From Holophagales bacterium (GTDB lineage: Bacteria > Acidobacteriota > Thermoanaerobaculia > UBA5066): 64,000 bases of DNA. Both the position numbers and the translations under genes were made by a program. Below are positions 37,001 through 44,540 of the stretch, one piece after another; position 1 is the first letter of the stretch; each line of letters begins with the position of its first letter. The notes under the pieces were generated by a model, which was given only the letters and a program-made list of their open reading frames with translations, had not been told where the DNA came from and did not search any database. Where the stretch lies: contig JADKBZ010000008.1 of the NCBI GenBank assembly GCA_016714815.1, positions 186,001 to 250,000 of the forward strand, given 5' to 3'.

Positions 37001-40000
37001 GTCGCCGCCCCGGCACTCGCCGTGAAGGTGACGGGCGTGTCGGAGGCGACGGCCGCGGTTGTGACGCTGAACGAGGCGATCGTACTGGTCGCGACGACCG
37101 TCACCACGGCGGGGCCGGATGCCACCGCCGGGTTCGACGACGTGAGCGTCACCGCTGTGCCACCGGCCCAGGCGGGCGCGGCGATTCTGACGGTTCCGGC
37201 GACGGTCAGGCCGCCGACGACGCTGGAAGCGCCGAGCGTGAGGCTCGTGACGTCGACGACGGGGTCGACTCGCAGGGTCGTCCAGGCGGAGAAGCCGCGG
37301 TCGGTGACCGTGATCGAGACGGGGGTCGCCACCGTCACGGAACCCGCCGTCACGGCGAACGTCGCGCTTCTCGCCCCCTGCGGAACGAGGACGGACGCGG
37401 GGACCGCGGCGAGGCCGGAGTCCGAGCTGGAGACGAGGACCGTCCGCCCGCCTGCGGGGGCGGCGTCGCTCAGGAAGACGGAGGCCGTGACCGTGCTCCC
37501 CGCGGGAGTGGAGGCCGAAGGGAGCTTCAGCAGCGGCAGGGGGCGGCCCACGCTGACGCCGTCGACTTGGAGGCGGAAGCCGTAACCCCAGGTATCTCCG
37601 TGGAGCTCGATAGCCGTAACGTCGGAGATGTCCGGAGTCCCCTCCTGCGTTCTCGTCCACGGGAACGCCCCGTCGAGCGGGATCTCGTAGTACCGCCAGC
37701 CGGGAGTGTTGAGAAGAACTTCCCCCGGCTCGTAGCGAACGGAACCTGCAGGGCTTCTGAGGACGAGAACCGGAGAGTTCTCCTGGAACGCTCCCTCGTT
37801 CTCGGCGCGGATCCAGGCCGTCACGGCTCGCACGTCCGAGAGATCCCAGTGCGCCTGGCTCCCTCCGGGCTTCGGGAAGACGAGACCGGTGTCGAAGCCG
37901 CTCGCGGTGTCGAAGCGCAGGGCCGATGACCCGCTCCGCACGTCGCTGCCGTCGTCCACGACGGTCGCGGCCAGGTCGTCCGAGGCGAAGGTGCCCCAGA
38001 GGGCGGCCGTCCCTTCGGCGAGGTCCTCGGGAATGTCGGAGGCGAAGGAGACGCCGTCGTAGAAGACGGTCAGCCCCATTCCCCACGTGTCCTGGTGGAT
38101 CTCGAACGAGGTGATGTCGCCGAGGGAAACGGCGCCCTCCGTCGTCACGGTCCAGTCGCTCGGCTCGCCGAGAGGCACCCGGTGGACGCGCCACACTCCG
38201 TTGGCCGTCTGGACGGCCGGGGGCTGGAGGCGGATCGAGCCGGCCGGCCCCCGGAGGACGACGACCGGCTGCTCGCCCTGGAAGGGATCGGTGCCGTCGC
38301 CGAAGGACCAGAAGGTGAGGAAGCGGATCCCCCGCAGGTCCCAATGCGTGCCGCCCGGCACGACGTAGCGGACGCCGCAGTCGAAGCCGCTGTCGGTGAC
38401 GAACTTGAGGGACGACGAGCCCGTCCGGACGCGGGTCGTGTCGAGGGAGACGTTCGCGACCCAGGGCGGGTCCGCGAAGCCCTGCCAGCCGGAGAGGCCT
38501 CCCTCGGCGAGGTCGAGCGAGAGGGGCGGCGCCACCCTCGGGTCCACGGTGAGGGTCGCGGTCACCGTCGTGCCGGCCGCCGTCGCGGAGATGGTCGCGG
38601 TCGTCTGGACCGCCACCTGCGAGGCGGCCACGTCGAAGCTCCGGGTCGTCTCGCCCTCGGCGAAGAAGAGGGTGGCCGGCACGGTCACGACGGGGCTGCT
38701 GCTCGCGAGGCCCAGGGAGACGCCCCCCGCGGGAGCGGGCGGGTCGATCGTCACCACGGCCGTCGCGAGGCTCTCGCCGCCAACGGAGGCGGGCGTGACC
38801 GTGAGGCTCGTGGGACGGGAGGGAACCGCGACGGTGACGCTCCGCTCGAGGGTGAAGCCCGCTCCGGTCTTCGTCACCGCGTCCACGCCGAGGGTGAGGG
38901 GACCGTTCGGAAAGGTCCCCTCGATCGTGACGACGGCGCTCGTCCCGTCGGCCGAGTAGGAGGGCGTCACGCTCGTCACGTTCCCCGCCGACGCCCACGC
39001 CCACGCCCAGAGGAGCTGATCGCCGGGGCGCGCGGGGGTGAAGGAGAGCGCGACCTGGATCGGGGACGTCGTGAGGACCGCCCCCTCCGCCGGGGTCGTG
39101 AGGCTCACGCTCCCGCTCGGCATCTCAGGCCAGAGCCAGGCGAAGTAGAAGCTGCCGTTCTCCTGCTGGTCGGCCGCGCTGAAGAGCCACGGCGACGTCT
39201 CCAGGAACCCCGGAGCGGTGACCGTGACCGAGTAGTCGCCGACGGGACCCGAGTGGGTGCTGAAGAGCCCGTTCGCGTCGGTCGTCGCCGGCACGACCGT
39301 CGCGCCGTTCACGAACGTCGCGGTGGCGCCCTCCACGGGCTCGTACGTGTACCGGTTCATCACGACCCCGGCTGCCGCCCATCGGGGCGACCCCGGCGGG
39401 ACGATCGACTCGCCCGGGCAGCGGAGCGTCAGCGTTCCCCCCGGGGGAACGATCCGCGGCCCCGCGCAGCCCCAGACGAGGCCGGCGGGCACGCCGGGGA
39501 TCGTACGGATTCCCGTTTCGGAGACCGGCGCGTGCCAGACGCCCTCCGGGGTCCGGAACCAGACGTCCGCCCGGAACGGGGTGCGAGAGACGGGGTCAAA
39601 CACCCGGAGCTCGATCGTTCCCGTCGCGCCCGCCAGGGGAAGGACGAAGTCGTGCGCGACGTGGTAGGGCCGGTTCCCCGCGGAGGCGCGGACGGCTCTC
39701 GAGAGGGCGCGCTGGTGCCCGGCCTTCAGCACCTCGAGGACGAACGCATCCGCGGCCGGGACGACGAGGGCGTAACGGCCGTCCGCTCCCGTCATCGTGC
39801 CGAGGCCGGCCACGCCGACGACCGAGACGGTCGCGCCACTGACGGGAAGACCCGCGGCGTCCCGGACGACGCCTTCGATCAGGCCCGGGCGGTCTCCCTC
39901 GGAAACGGGCGAGATGCCGACGTTCGCCTCCCCGGCGCCGTCCGCGTTCACGCTCAGGTCGCCCGTCGCCGTCGGGTGGTAGCCGTTCCTGGAGATCACG

Positions 40001-41919
40001 AGGTACGTGAAACCCGGCGCAAGCCCTGTCAGCTCGTAATGCCCATTCCCGTCGGTCGTCGCCGTCCGGAGCCCCACTGCGTCGGTGACGAGGACGCCTT
40101 CGAGCGGCGGGTTGCCGCTCGTCTGGTCGAGGACCGTTCCGGAAATCCTGCCGGCGTTCGGAGCGATCGAGACCGGCGGGACGGTCGCCGTGGCGCCATC
40201 CGCCACCGTAACCGGGCTGCTCGTCGCGAACGCGAATCCTTCGTAGGTCACCTCGACCGTGTGAACCCCCGGAACGACGTCGGAGAGGGCGTACTCGCCG
40301 TCGCCGTCGCTCCAGGTCTCCCTCGCGGGATCGGCGGTGAGGACGACGTGCGCCCACGGGAGGGTGAACCCGGTCGACGCGTCCTTCACCGTGCCGACCA
40401 GGGCGCCGATCGGGCGCGTGACGGTGACGTCCGCCGGGACGGTCGCATCGGCGAGCGTCGCGAAGACCGTCGTCGTCGCGTCGCCCGCGACGGCGGAACC
40501 GGTGACCGTGAAGCTCCCCGTCGACTGGCCCGCCGGGATCAGGGTGTTCGCCGGGACGGTCGCGACGTTCGTGTCGTTCGAATAGAGGCCGACCGTGGCG
40601 CCCGACGGCCCCGCGGGGCCGTCGAGCGTGAGCGTGCCGGTGGCGGTCGTACCGCCCGGGATGGACGCCGGCGAGATCGTCAGTGAGGTCAGGGTGGCGG
40701 GCTCGACGGTCAGCGGGGCGGTCTTCGTCACTCCGGACGACGTCGCTGTGACCGTCACCGCCGTCGCGGAGCCAACCGCGAGCGTCGTCGCGGCGAAGGC
40801 GGCCGTCGTCTGCCCCTGGAGGACCGTGACGGTCGCCGGAACGGTCGCGGCCGCCGGGAGGTCGCTCGCGAGGCTGACGACGACGCCGCCCGACGGCGCC
40901 GCGGAGCTGATCGTGACGGTCCCCGCCACCGGCTGACCTCCGCGGACGCTGGATGCGGCCAGACCGACCGACTGCAACGACGCGGACGGCTGGAGCGTCA
41001 CGGTCACCGGCTTCGAGACCGTGCCCCAGGTCGCCGTGATCGTCGCCGTCCCTCCCGCCGGGAGCGTCGTGCCGGTGACGGTGAAGGTGGCCGTCGACTG
41101 GCCCGCCGGGATCAGCTTGCTCGGCGGCACCGTCGCGACGGTCGTCTTGCTGGAGGAGAGGGTGACGGTGGCCCCCGCGGGTCCTGCCGGTCCCGTGAGG
41201 GTGAGGGTTCCGTTGGCGGTTCCGCCGCCGGGAATCGTCGTCGGGGCGATGGCGAGGCTCGTCAGCGCGGGCTTCGCGACCGTGAGGGACGCCGTCTTCG
41301 CGATTCCGCCCGCCGTCGCCGTGAGCGTGACCGTGGCGTTCGCGTTCACACCCAGCGTCGTGACGGCCGCGGTCGCGGTCTTGGAGCCGGACGGGACCGT
41401 GACGGAGGCCGGAACGGTCGCCGCCAGGGGGGTGCCGCTCGAGAGCGTGACGAGCTTTCCAACCGCGGGGGCGTTGCCCGTGAGAGTGACGGTCAGCGTC
41501 GCGCCCGTTCCGCCCGTGACGCTCGTGGGCGCCACGCTCGCCGCGCTCATGACCGGGGCCTTGACCGCGAGGGTCGCCGTCTTCGTGACGCCGCCGAGGA
41601 CGGCCGAGATAACGGCGCTCGCGTCCGACGGCTGAGGCAGGGTGGTGACGACGAAGGTCTTCGTTTTCGTTCCCGATGCGACCGTGACCGAGGCGGCGAC
41701 GGTCGCCACGCCCGAGCTGCCGCTCGAAAGGGTGACGACCTTCCCGCCCGACGGAGCGTTCGCGCTGAGAGTGACGGTGCCGGTGGGGTTCGTTCCGCCG
41801 GTGACGCTCGTGGCGCTGAGCGTGAGGGTCGAGAGATTCTGCGAAGCCGCGGGAAGGGCCAGGAAAGACGCGGCAATGACCAGCGGGCGGATACCGGACG
41901 CGATACGGGCAGGATTCAA
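28081..41919 (-). CDS. Giant exported Ig-like repeat protein with C-terminal zinc-metalloprotease motif
   Basis: 4,612 residues in one uninterrupted frame. It starts at TTG with GAGG 9-12 bases upstream; no in-frame ATG is available. The signal peptide is PLVIAASFLALPAASQ. About 18 Ig-like modules of about 90 residues share 'VPASVTVPxGxxTAxF'. Five lie at residues 29-500. Carboxypeptidase-regulatory-like domains (GTVKDASTGFTLPWAHVVL and similar) follow to about 940, then two jelly-roll-like modules (about 1130-1460, 'WDLRGIRFLTFWSFGDGT'). Further Ig-like modules, with one more regulatory-like domain near 2340-2520, run to about 3000. An IPT-like module and a PPC-like domain (about 3130-3260) come next. 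A long unassigned region leads to HETAHGLG (His4473, Glu4474, His4477), an HExxH zinc site. The third ligand is not certain. It is probably a surface-exposed or secreted adhesin-protease; the export route is unknown. Confidence 0.85.
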   Translation of the reverse strand: MNPARIASGIRPLVIAASFLALPAASQNLSTLTLSATSVTGGTNPTGTVTLSANAPSGGKVVTLSSGSSGVATVAASVTVASGTKTKTFVVTTLPQPSDASAVISAVLGGVTKTATLAVKAPVMSAASVAPTSVTGGTGATLTVTLTGNAPAVGKLVTLSSGTPLAATVPASVTVPSGSKTATAAVTTLGVNANATVTLTATAGGIAKTASLTVAKPALTSLAIAPTTIPGGGTANGTLTLTGPAGPAGATVTLSSSKTTVATVPPSKLIPAGQSTATFTVTGTTLPAGGTATITATWGTVSKPVTVTLQPSASLQSVGLAASSVRGGQPVAGTVTISSAAPSGGVVVSLASDLPAAATVPATVTVLQGQTTAAFAATTLAVGSATAVTVTATSSGVTKTAPLTVEPATLTSLTISPASIPGGTTATGTLTLDGPAGPSGATVGLYSNDTNVATVPANTLIPAGQSTGSFTVTGSAVAGDATTTVFATLADATVPADVTVTRPIGALVGTVKDASTGFTLPWAHVVLTADPARETWSDGDGEYALSDVVPGVHTVEVTYEGFAFATSSPVTVADGATATVPPVSIAPNAGRISGTVLDQTSGNPPLEGVLVTDAVGLRTATTDGNGHYELTGLAPGFTYLVISRNGYHPTATGDLSVNADGAGEANVGISPVSEGDRPGLIEGVVRDAAGLPVSGATVSVVGVAGLGTMTGADGRYALVVPAADAFVLEVLKAGHQRALSRAVRASAGNRPYHVAHDFVLPLAGATGTIELRVFDPVSRTPFRADVWFRTPEGVWHAPVSETGIRTIPGVPAGLVWGCAGPRIVPPGGTLTLRCPGESIVPPGSPRWAAAGVVMNRYTYEPVEGATATFVNGATVVPATTDANGLFSTHSGPVGDYSVTVTAPGFLETSPWLFSAADQQENGSFYFAWLWPEMPSGSVSLTTPAEGAVLTTSPIQVALSFTPARPGDQLLWAWAWASAGNVTSVTPSYSADGTSAVVTIEGTFPNGPLTLGVDAVTKTGAGFTLERSVTVAVPSRPTSLTVTPASVGGESLATAVVTIDPPAPAGGVSLGLASSSPVVTVPATLFFAEGETTRSFDVAASQVAVQTTATISATAAGTTVTATLTVDPRVAPPLSLDLAEGGLSGWQGFADPPWVANVSLDTTRVRTGSSSLKFVTDSGFDCGVRYVVPGGTHWDLRGIRFLTFWSFGDGTDPFQGEQPVVVLRGPAGSIRLQPPAVQTANGVWRVHRVPLGEPSDWTVTTEGAVSLGDITSFEIHQDTWGMGLTVFYDGVSFASDIPEDLAEGTAALWGTFASDDLAATVVDDGSDVRSGSSALRFDTASGFDTGLVFPKPGGSQAHWDLSDVRAVTAWIRAENEGAFQENSPVLVLRSPAGSVRYEPGEVLLNTPGWRYYEIPLDGAFPWTRTQEGTPDISDVTAIELHGDTWGYGFRLQVDGVSVGRPLPLLKLPSASTPAGSTVTASVFLSDAAPAGGRTVLVSSSDSGLAAVPASVLVPQGARSATFAVTAGSVTVATPVSITVTDRGFSAWTTLRVDPVVDVTSLTLGASSVVGGLTVAGTVRIAAPAWAGGTAVTLTSSNPAVASGPAVVTVVATSTIASFSVTTAAVASDTPVTFTASAGAATATASLTVVPAPPPELSSLVLTPLTVLSGASSRLTVSLAGPAPVGGAVVALAASPAGLVSFPAFLTVAAGATSADGTVSVPASTGPVEITFTATVGSSVRNAGLSVAPPAALVSVSASPAVVNAGASVSLLVTLISPAPPGGKSVSLTSSLPEALAIPATVTVAEGATTASATATAPAGAPDATVTITATDGPIQRTATVAVVPATRIAALSFAAPGGFPGETVTGTVTLAVAAPIGGYSVNLVSSSPGVISVPASVVVPAGQLSTPFPAAVAAGGTGGIVTVSASRHGVTKLATVASVTFTSLRSSWPVAGPRVPIWLDVILNDQVLVGRVVDLTLSSSNPAVASVPATAQIPVNMTHVNVPVTRTEVDSDTSVEFTVTALGVTRTVTVVFESFKVLSVVPRSGHTTAAACATETMRVTANATAPAGGTSFELQVENGSPVGGTLIPGSSPQAWTFVLPAGQSTLDVSTRASWTPEPRQLVTTARLGLSQAVHTMAIQAGTVALSASPSTAPRGGTVRLLLSTSGGACDSGSTVNVPATSSNSAVLPIPAAVEFKTATTSGTTPASWYLDLPVPATAHSGVARLTFSVFGTMVSVDVTVPEASLSGLSLNPTEAPSGAEVTGVVTLDAPAPEPGVTILLGSSDPSRAVVPVSVLVPAGVSSVSFPLIPQETAASGDATISATLGAGSRTTSFRTLPANAARILGTVVDATHYDFDVPISNATATHLPGSGQFLTAADGAFRLYAEPGTATVQVTAPGFVPLTTAPATLAASEIRDLGTLRMRRPGGGACGLAGTVVDPQGNAIDGAQGVLEGYDLAVTTDGAGHYVISLPNQRARYRMTFSKPGYQTWTEDVTPYVTFAPWFCPGAGLHDFVLDPSSRPRLIRGTFEKTSMLSRSTARIEVVLSGGAPAYGANVSVARSDEESSITSYDQISIYPGDTGAGKVSLVQLPEVSVPTTVQYALFYGGETKWTSIEVVPETVSITCPSSLSVETTASCTLTLKTGPAPEGGAVVVLTSSAPQYFSVPASITVPAGQTSAGFSLTVGRLTESLSGVTLKGSWAGGWGERSVGAARPDLTRITVSPVAVLGGSGATGTVTINHPAYPTYETEVTLESTLASIAVPAKVTIAPGESTATFPIVTTPVTQPTTGIIRGRLSVLGGAPVFVSEQRQANLLLTTSGLGLVCTPTNPVGGSPVSCQVSLPGSPAPAGGIAISVTSSSSALSVPASVIVPEGSFSNTFTVTTTPTVATTSGVIRATLGAEAPEVVVTVRQPTLTELFVRGWADPVESGLPIPASIRLDGPAPAGGLVVALSVTGTAASVPASVLVAEGASWKDFEVTTSFVATVTEVVLSASSGSVLMTKPLTLRPQTWRLSPLAPGRAVAGAAGITLYGREFLPSNSVYLAGPVYSATAPDTPLCDEPAGACPGVTVQGVVPITPPQPSADRIVFTVPSSLSPGYYTVRAKSAAGALSAEARWLLVDSSSPVVPALAPEQHGFARPITSGQTVTGTFVENGDTSGSTNDFNLYYFVAAAGTQVSVRVERADTSLPWEHPDSLDPEVSLIAPDSFVYENEGRQDVTPASDLNAEVTNLVLPQTGMWLIAAGTSRGHGDYRLTYTMTPPGSVPLAQRIVALTGRGPTAPTGTDVRLTVAAMDARGYLLSGARVTYTASYPDAGAGAVEWPDGRGTDTAVDGLAQRRIRTTTAGTVDVATNLSDINQIITNAAPDPATEALVETTLATLPRYQPLSHHAYAVRDVDPDGNVTLDLGPVRTFKPAQPSRLRTEWKSGPDRAKALGTQPAPTPDLEPASAPRPLPFTDSVVAPECTAPTVFRHVSFNAPAPKTPYSVTLTDVTPIPGKTEVRGLVGEKGIEGHRIEKTVNLKLDVKDRDGNPPPHPVLLRLTVGGPHSGRLIVGAPGAQHWCKEAFVVWHPADSQGNPGTDPLTFDYTLGTLSLLPGVEPDPDHPGQVRPVWGVAEALNVTTEVVTSDATVLNLTTFLVRPQPGRPHHLLSYDRKTDDDRFEWWNGFRTYFDPATQARTVGVTLHNSYYLADKYDNIFWSTGTTQAQHGGSRLSVQFPDQKTTGPDFRAYALDVKWWADGSDQMPSGLTSVGLYVSYPAEEGAWTAGEVSRAIEIDLQGGNQTHLKSYGGYEARFGIDDGGFPVSVSPGATEPAIPNVTQGPAPPIARSLDSKRRLALVLVTGRDAPSVQEVFRAPHHRWEQQGTVWVEKPLVPAPDPHIDVASKPRLNLKLVDVHGNVQTAAGFKVHFCPRFDHEGSPVAPEWSCPTTPRESTDGVIQDLTMNPGVVGSGDPPAPDATGYLGLELTKAPMAAGTYYVYVESLDNDVKVRDQSLLYLDESPAGQFQGGFALCTVTGLQLLDEGFTSVSKTLNVSVDRSVYLRERMSGEASADYRADVVLKNLDTTAEAGLQNVVFRRLGKSDIFQTDLISIVSPDPPLQPPNAGPEPRFSPLFLQRQAMAGTVTPTPGRHSVSRRREGGGESRAAFAATRLAEITFATPNFDGMSPGRGEIFANVRPGANGRVAVTMTNVNDARIFTFDTWTESGTTTRLTTDLTQPLSVGQEQSVTRDQIATFPAAGEPSFRAIANPANDPNGTVNPGLYRLQAAWKGGTPLPAELGAGDFCGTDKEQYPVCRNEWIVSVGQRILVEVEQAAKPALAGYLAQVGDPRSVDAFLQEAAAAIAAKYTDAGANVVVSFKPESTPHPRLRHFLWRTLGEPVQSLLVSLPYGGTDAHVPFPNTDPDRDLAADQCDGQPCGVSLEALYRGWSRRTSGPPYVEPFWIEHRPEVISSAPPGSCGDPANPCPREILFNRFVNVLAHETAHGLGILSRKVFRRHGEDGALQSMNWVKAWLGPNGAYREERPESVVAGQHEPIGPVFGFGQMSEQSNSWLMQYAMFRWRNRAWDDAGSYAQGDWLVFDRPLRFSRSSDYMNPAADLSIEQVFKEMRPLCSQGASACR

Positions 41920-42418
41920 GGCGCGATCCTCATTCGTACGACGCGCCGTCCGAGGCGACGGCAGGCCGGCTACGTGGTTGCTTCGGGGGGTGAGATCTTC
42001 GGGTCGATGACTCTATTGGCATCCTCGGCGGCGCGGCCCCGGGAGGTCAAGACCATTCCGAGGTGAGGGCGAGAATGATGACCACGCATCAGACCAATTC
42101 CTGGATCCCAGACCCGCCAATTCCGGAACGTCCGTTGGAAGCGGCTTCCCATGCGGCTCGCGGGGTCCTCGAGAGAGGTGCGCCGGGCTCCTTCCATTCA
42201 GACCGGACTCGACCTGTTCTGGAGCATCCGAATCATTTCTTCGCGAGGGTGTTGTAGAAATCCGCCTCTCGCGCAGCTTAGCAATGGGGTGTCGGCGCTC
42301 GACGTCCGGCCCATCCGGTCCGTGCGAGGTGTGTTTCGGCTTCGACAGAAGCCGACCGAACGTTCGGTATCGAATCACCTTCTCCTCCCCTCCCGTACCA
42401 TCCCCCCCGGAGGCTCCG
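41920..42418. other. Gene-free region between divergent giant gene and S9 peptidase gene
   Basis: About 500 bp carry no convincing gene. GC content is lower than in the neighbours (for example ATTCGTACG and the AT-richer stretch around 42080-42260), consistent with promoters for both divergent genes. A five-codon frame, ATGAGGATCGCGCCTTGA on the minus strand at about 41930-41913, ends on the TTG start of the giant gene. GGAGG at 42409-42413 serves the S9 gene. Confidence 0.55.
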
Positions 42419-44452
42419 ATGCGTCTTCGTCCGCTCCTCGCCGCCCCGCTCCTCGCCGCGTTCGCCCTTTCCGCCGCCGAGCCGCCGGCGAAGCACCCGC
42501 TGACCGTGGACGACATCTGGGCCGTCGTCCGCGTCGGGAAGCCGGCCGTCTCGCCCGACGGGAGATCGGTCGTCTACCCGCGGACGACGTGGGAAGCGGA
42601 GAAGAACCGGAACCTGACCGACCTCTGGCTCCAGCCGCTCGCAGGGGGACCGGGGCGGAGGCTCACGTCGCACGAGGCGGGGGAATCGTCCCCGGCGTTC
42701 TCCCCCGACGGCGCGCGCCTGGCCTTCGTCTCGAAGAGGGACGGCGACAAGGAGCCCCAGCTCTACGTGATGCGGCTCGACGGCGGCGAGGCGGAACGAT
42801 GGTCGGAGCTGCCGATGGGGGTCCAGGGGCCGAAGTGGACGGCGGACGGGAAGCGGATCGTCTTCGTGTCGTGGGTCCTCGGCGCGGACCTCGAGACGAC
42901 GAAGACCGAGCTCGCGCGACGCGAGAAGGAGGAGAAGACGCGGGTGAAGGCGACGGTCTCCGAGAACCGCGTCGTGAGGTACTGGGACCACTGGCTCGAG
43001 ACCGATCAGTGGCCGCGCCTCTTCGCGCTCGACGTGGAGACGCGGAAGGTGACCGACCTGACGCCCGGAATGAGGCGGCCCAGCTCGCTCGACGACGGCG
43101 GCCTGCCGTTCGACGTCGCCCGCGACGGCGCGGTCGTCTTTGCCGCGAACTCCACCGAGCCCCCCTACCGGACGACGAACACCGACCTCTTCTTCGTGCC
43201 CGCCGCGGGCGGCGCGCCGAAGAACCTCACCGCCGACAACCCGGCCGAGGACGGCAGCCCCGTCTTCTCACCCGATGGGAGGACGATCGCCTACGGGCGC
43301 GACGCGAAGGGAGACGGCTGGCCCGACCGGACGCGACTCGCGCTCCTCGACCTTGCGACCGGAAAGACGAGGGTGCTGACGGAGGAGTGGGACACCGTTC
43401 CCGAGGGGTGGAGCTTCACGCCCGACGGGAAGACGCTCGTCTTCCGCGCGGAGGTGCGTGCGCGGACGAACGTCTACACGCTGCCGGTGGCGGGCGGGAC
43501 GCCGCGCCTCGTCTGGAAAGGGGGGCGCGCAACGAGCGTGGAGGTGGCGGGGGCGACGGACCTCGTCTTCGGCCAGATGAGCTTCCGGCGCCCGGTGGAG
43601 CTGGCGACGGCGAAGCTCGACGGTACCTCCTTCCGCAACCTGACGACGTGGAACGACGCGCTGATGGCCGGGATCGCCTTCGGCGACGAGCGCGAGGTCG
43701 TCTTCAAGGGGGCGGGCGGCGACGAGGTGCAGATGTTCGTCGTCTACCCGCCCGGCTTCGACAAGGCGAAGAAATACCCGCTCGTTCACGTGATCCACGG
43801 CGGCCCGATCGGGACGTGCGGCGACGAGTTTCACTCGCGCTGGAACGCGCACGCCTTTGCCGCGCCCGGTTATGTCGTGGCGATGGTGAACTTCCACGGC
43901 TCCTCCAGCTTCGGGCAGGCGTTCGTCGAGTCGATCCTCGGGGCGCCGGGCGACAAGCCGTTCCAGGACGTGATGGCCGCGACGGACTTCCTGATCGCGG
44001 AAGGAAACGTCGACCCGAAGCGGCTGGCGGCGGCGGGGGGCTCGTACGGCGGCTACCTCGTGAACTGGATCGCCGGCCAGACGGACCGCTTCTCGGCGCT
44101 CGTGAGCCACGCGGGGGTCTACAGCCTCCTCGGGCAGTTCGGGTCGGACGTGACGTCCGGGCGGGACCACTCGTACGGCGGCTACCCCTTCACCCGTCTC
44201 GCAAACGTCGAGCGCTGGACCCCGAACCGCCACGCGGCGAACCTGAAGACGCCGATGCTCGTCCTTCACGGCGAGAAGGACTTTCGCGTGCCGATCACCC
44301 AGGGGCTCGAGCTCTACGGCGTCCTGACCGCCAAGGGGGTCCCCGCGCGCCTCGTCGCCTACCCCGACGAGAACCACTGGATTCTCAAGGGGACGAACGC
44401 GAAGCACTGGTACGGCGAGGTTCTCGGCTGGCTCGCGAGGTGGCTGAAGTAG
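42419..44452 (+). CDS. Exported S9-family prolyl oligopeptidase / acylaminoacyl-peptidase-like
   Basis: 677 residues from an ATG with GGAGG at 42409-42413; the longer open frame was rejected. The signal peptide is RLRPLLAAPLLAAFALSA. The N-terminal half is a TolB/WD40-like beta-propeller (repeats such as PAFSPDGARLAFVS and PVFSPDGRTIAYG). The C-terminal alpha/beta hydrolase has AAGGSYGGYLVNW (Ser542), HGEKDFRVPIT (Asp) and PDENHWIL (His). The family removes short peptides or acyl-amino acids from oligopeptides, here in the periplasm or outside. It ends before a long palindrome shared with a convergent gene. Confidence 0.96.
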   Translation: MRLRPLLAAPLLAAFALSAAEPPAKHPLTVDDIWAVVRVGKPAVSPDGRSVVYPRTTWEAEKNRNLTDLWLQPLAGGPGRRLTSHEAGESSPAFSPDGARLAFVSKRDGDKEPQLYVMRLDGGEAERWSELPMGVQGPKWTADGKRIVFVSWVLGADLETTKTELARREKEEKTRVKATVSENRVVRYWDHWLETDQWPRLFALDVETRKVTDLTPGMRRPSSLDDGGLPFDVARDGAVVFAANSTEPPYRTTNTDLFFVPAAGGAPKNLTADNPAEDGSPVFSPDGRTIAYGRDAKGDGWPDRTRLALLDLATGKTRVLTEEWDTVPEGWSFTPDGKTLVFRAEVRARTNVYTLPVAGGTPRLVWKGGRATSVEVAGATDLVFGQMSFRRPVELATAKLDGTSFRNLTTWNDALMAGIAFGDEREVVFKGAGGDEVQMFVVYPPGFDKAKKYPLVHVIHGGPIGTCGDEFHSRWNAHAFAAPGYVVAMVNFHGSSSFGQAFVESILGAPGDKPFQDVMAATDFLIAEGNVDPKRLAAAGGSYGGYLVNWIAGQTDRFSALVSHAGVYSLLGQFGSDVTSGRDHSYGGYPFTRLANVERWTPNRHAANLKTPMLVLHGEKDFRVPITQGLELYGVLTAKGVPARLVAYPDENHWILKGTNAKHWYGEVLGWLARWLK

Positions 44453-44469
44453 GGCTGAGGCCCTCATTC

Positions 44470-44527
44470 CGTGCCAGGCGTGAAACCGTGTATTGTTTCA
44501 ACAATACACGGTTTCACGCCTGGCACG
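44470..44527. repeat. 27-bp-stem perfect palindrome between convergent genes
   Basis: Bases 44470-44496 (starting CGTGCCAGGCGTGAAACCGT) are exactly inverted at 44501-44527 around a TTCA loop. It can act as a two-way terminator for the S9 gene and the trans-sulfuration gene. Its lower GC content and the TGCCAGGCGTGAAACC edge, unlike the surrounding DNA, suggest a REP-type element. Confidence 0.85.
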
Positions 44528-44540
44528 AAGAAGGGGGACT

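Noticed and set aside
28081..41919. Giant gene as an artefact of repeats or fused genes
   Set aside because: One unbroken frame with a signal peptide at one end, varied domains throughout and no internal start with a convincing ribosome-binding site; repeats are divergent, not identical copies.
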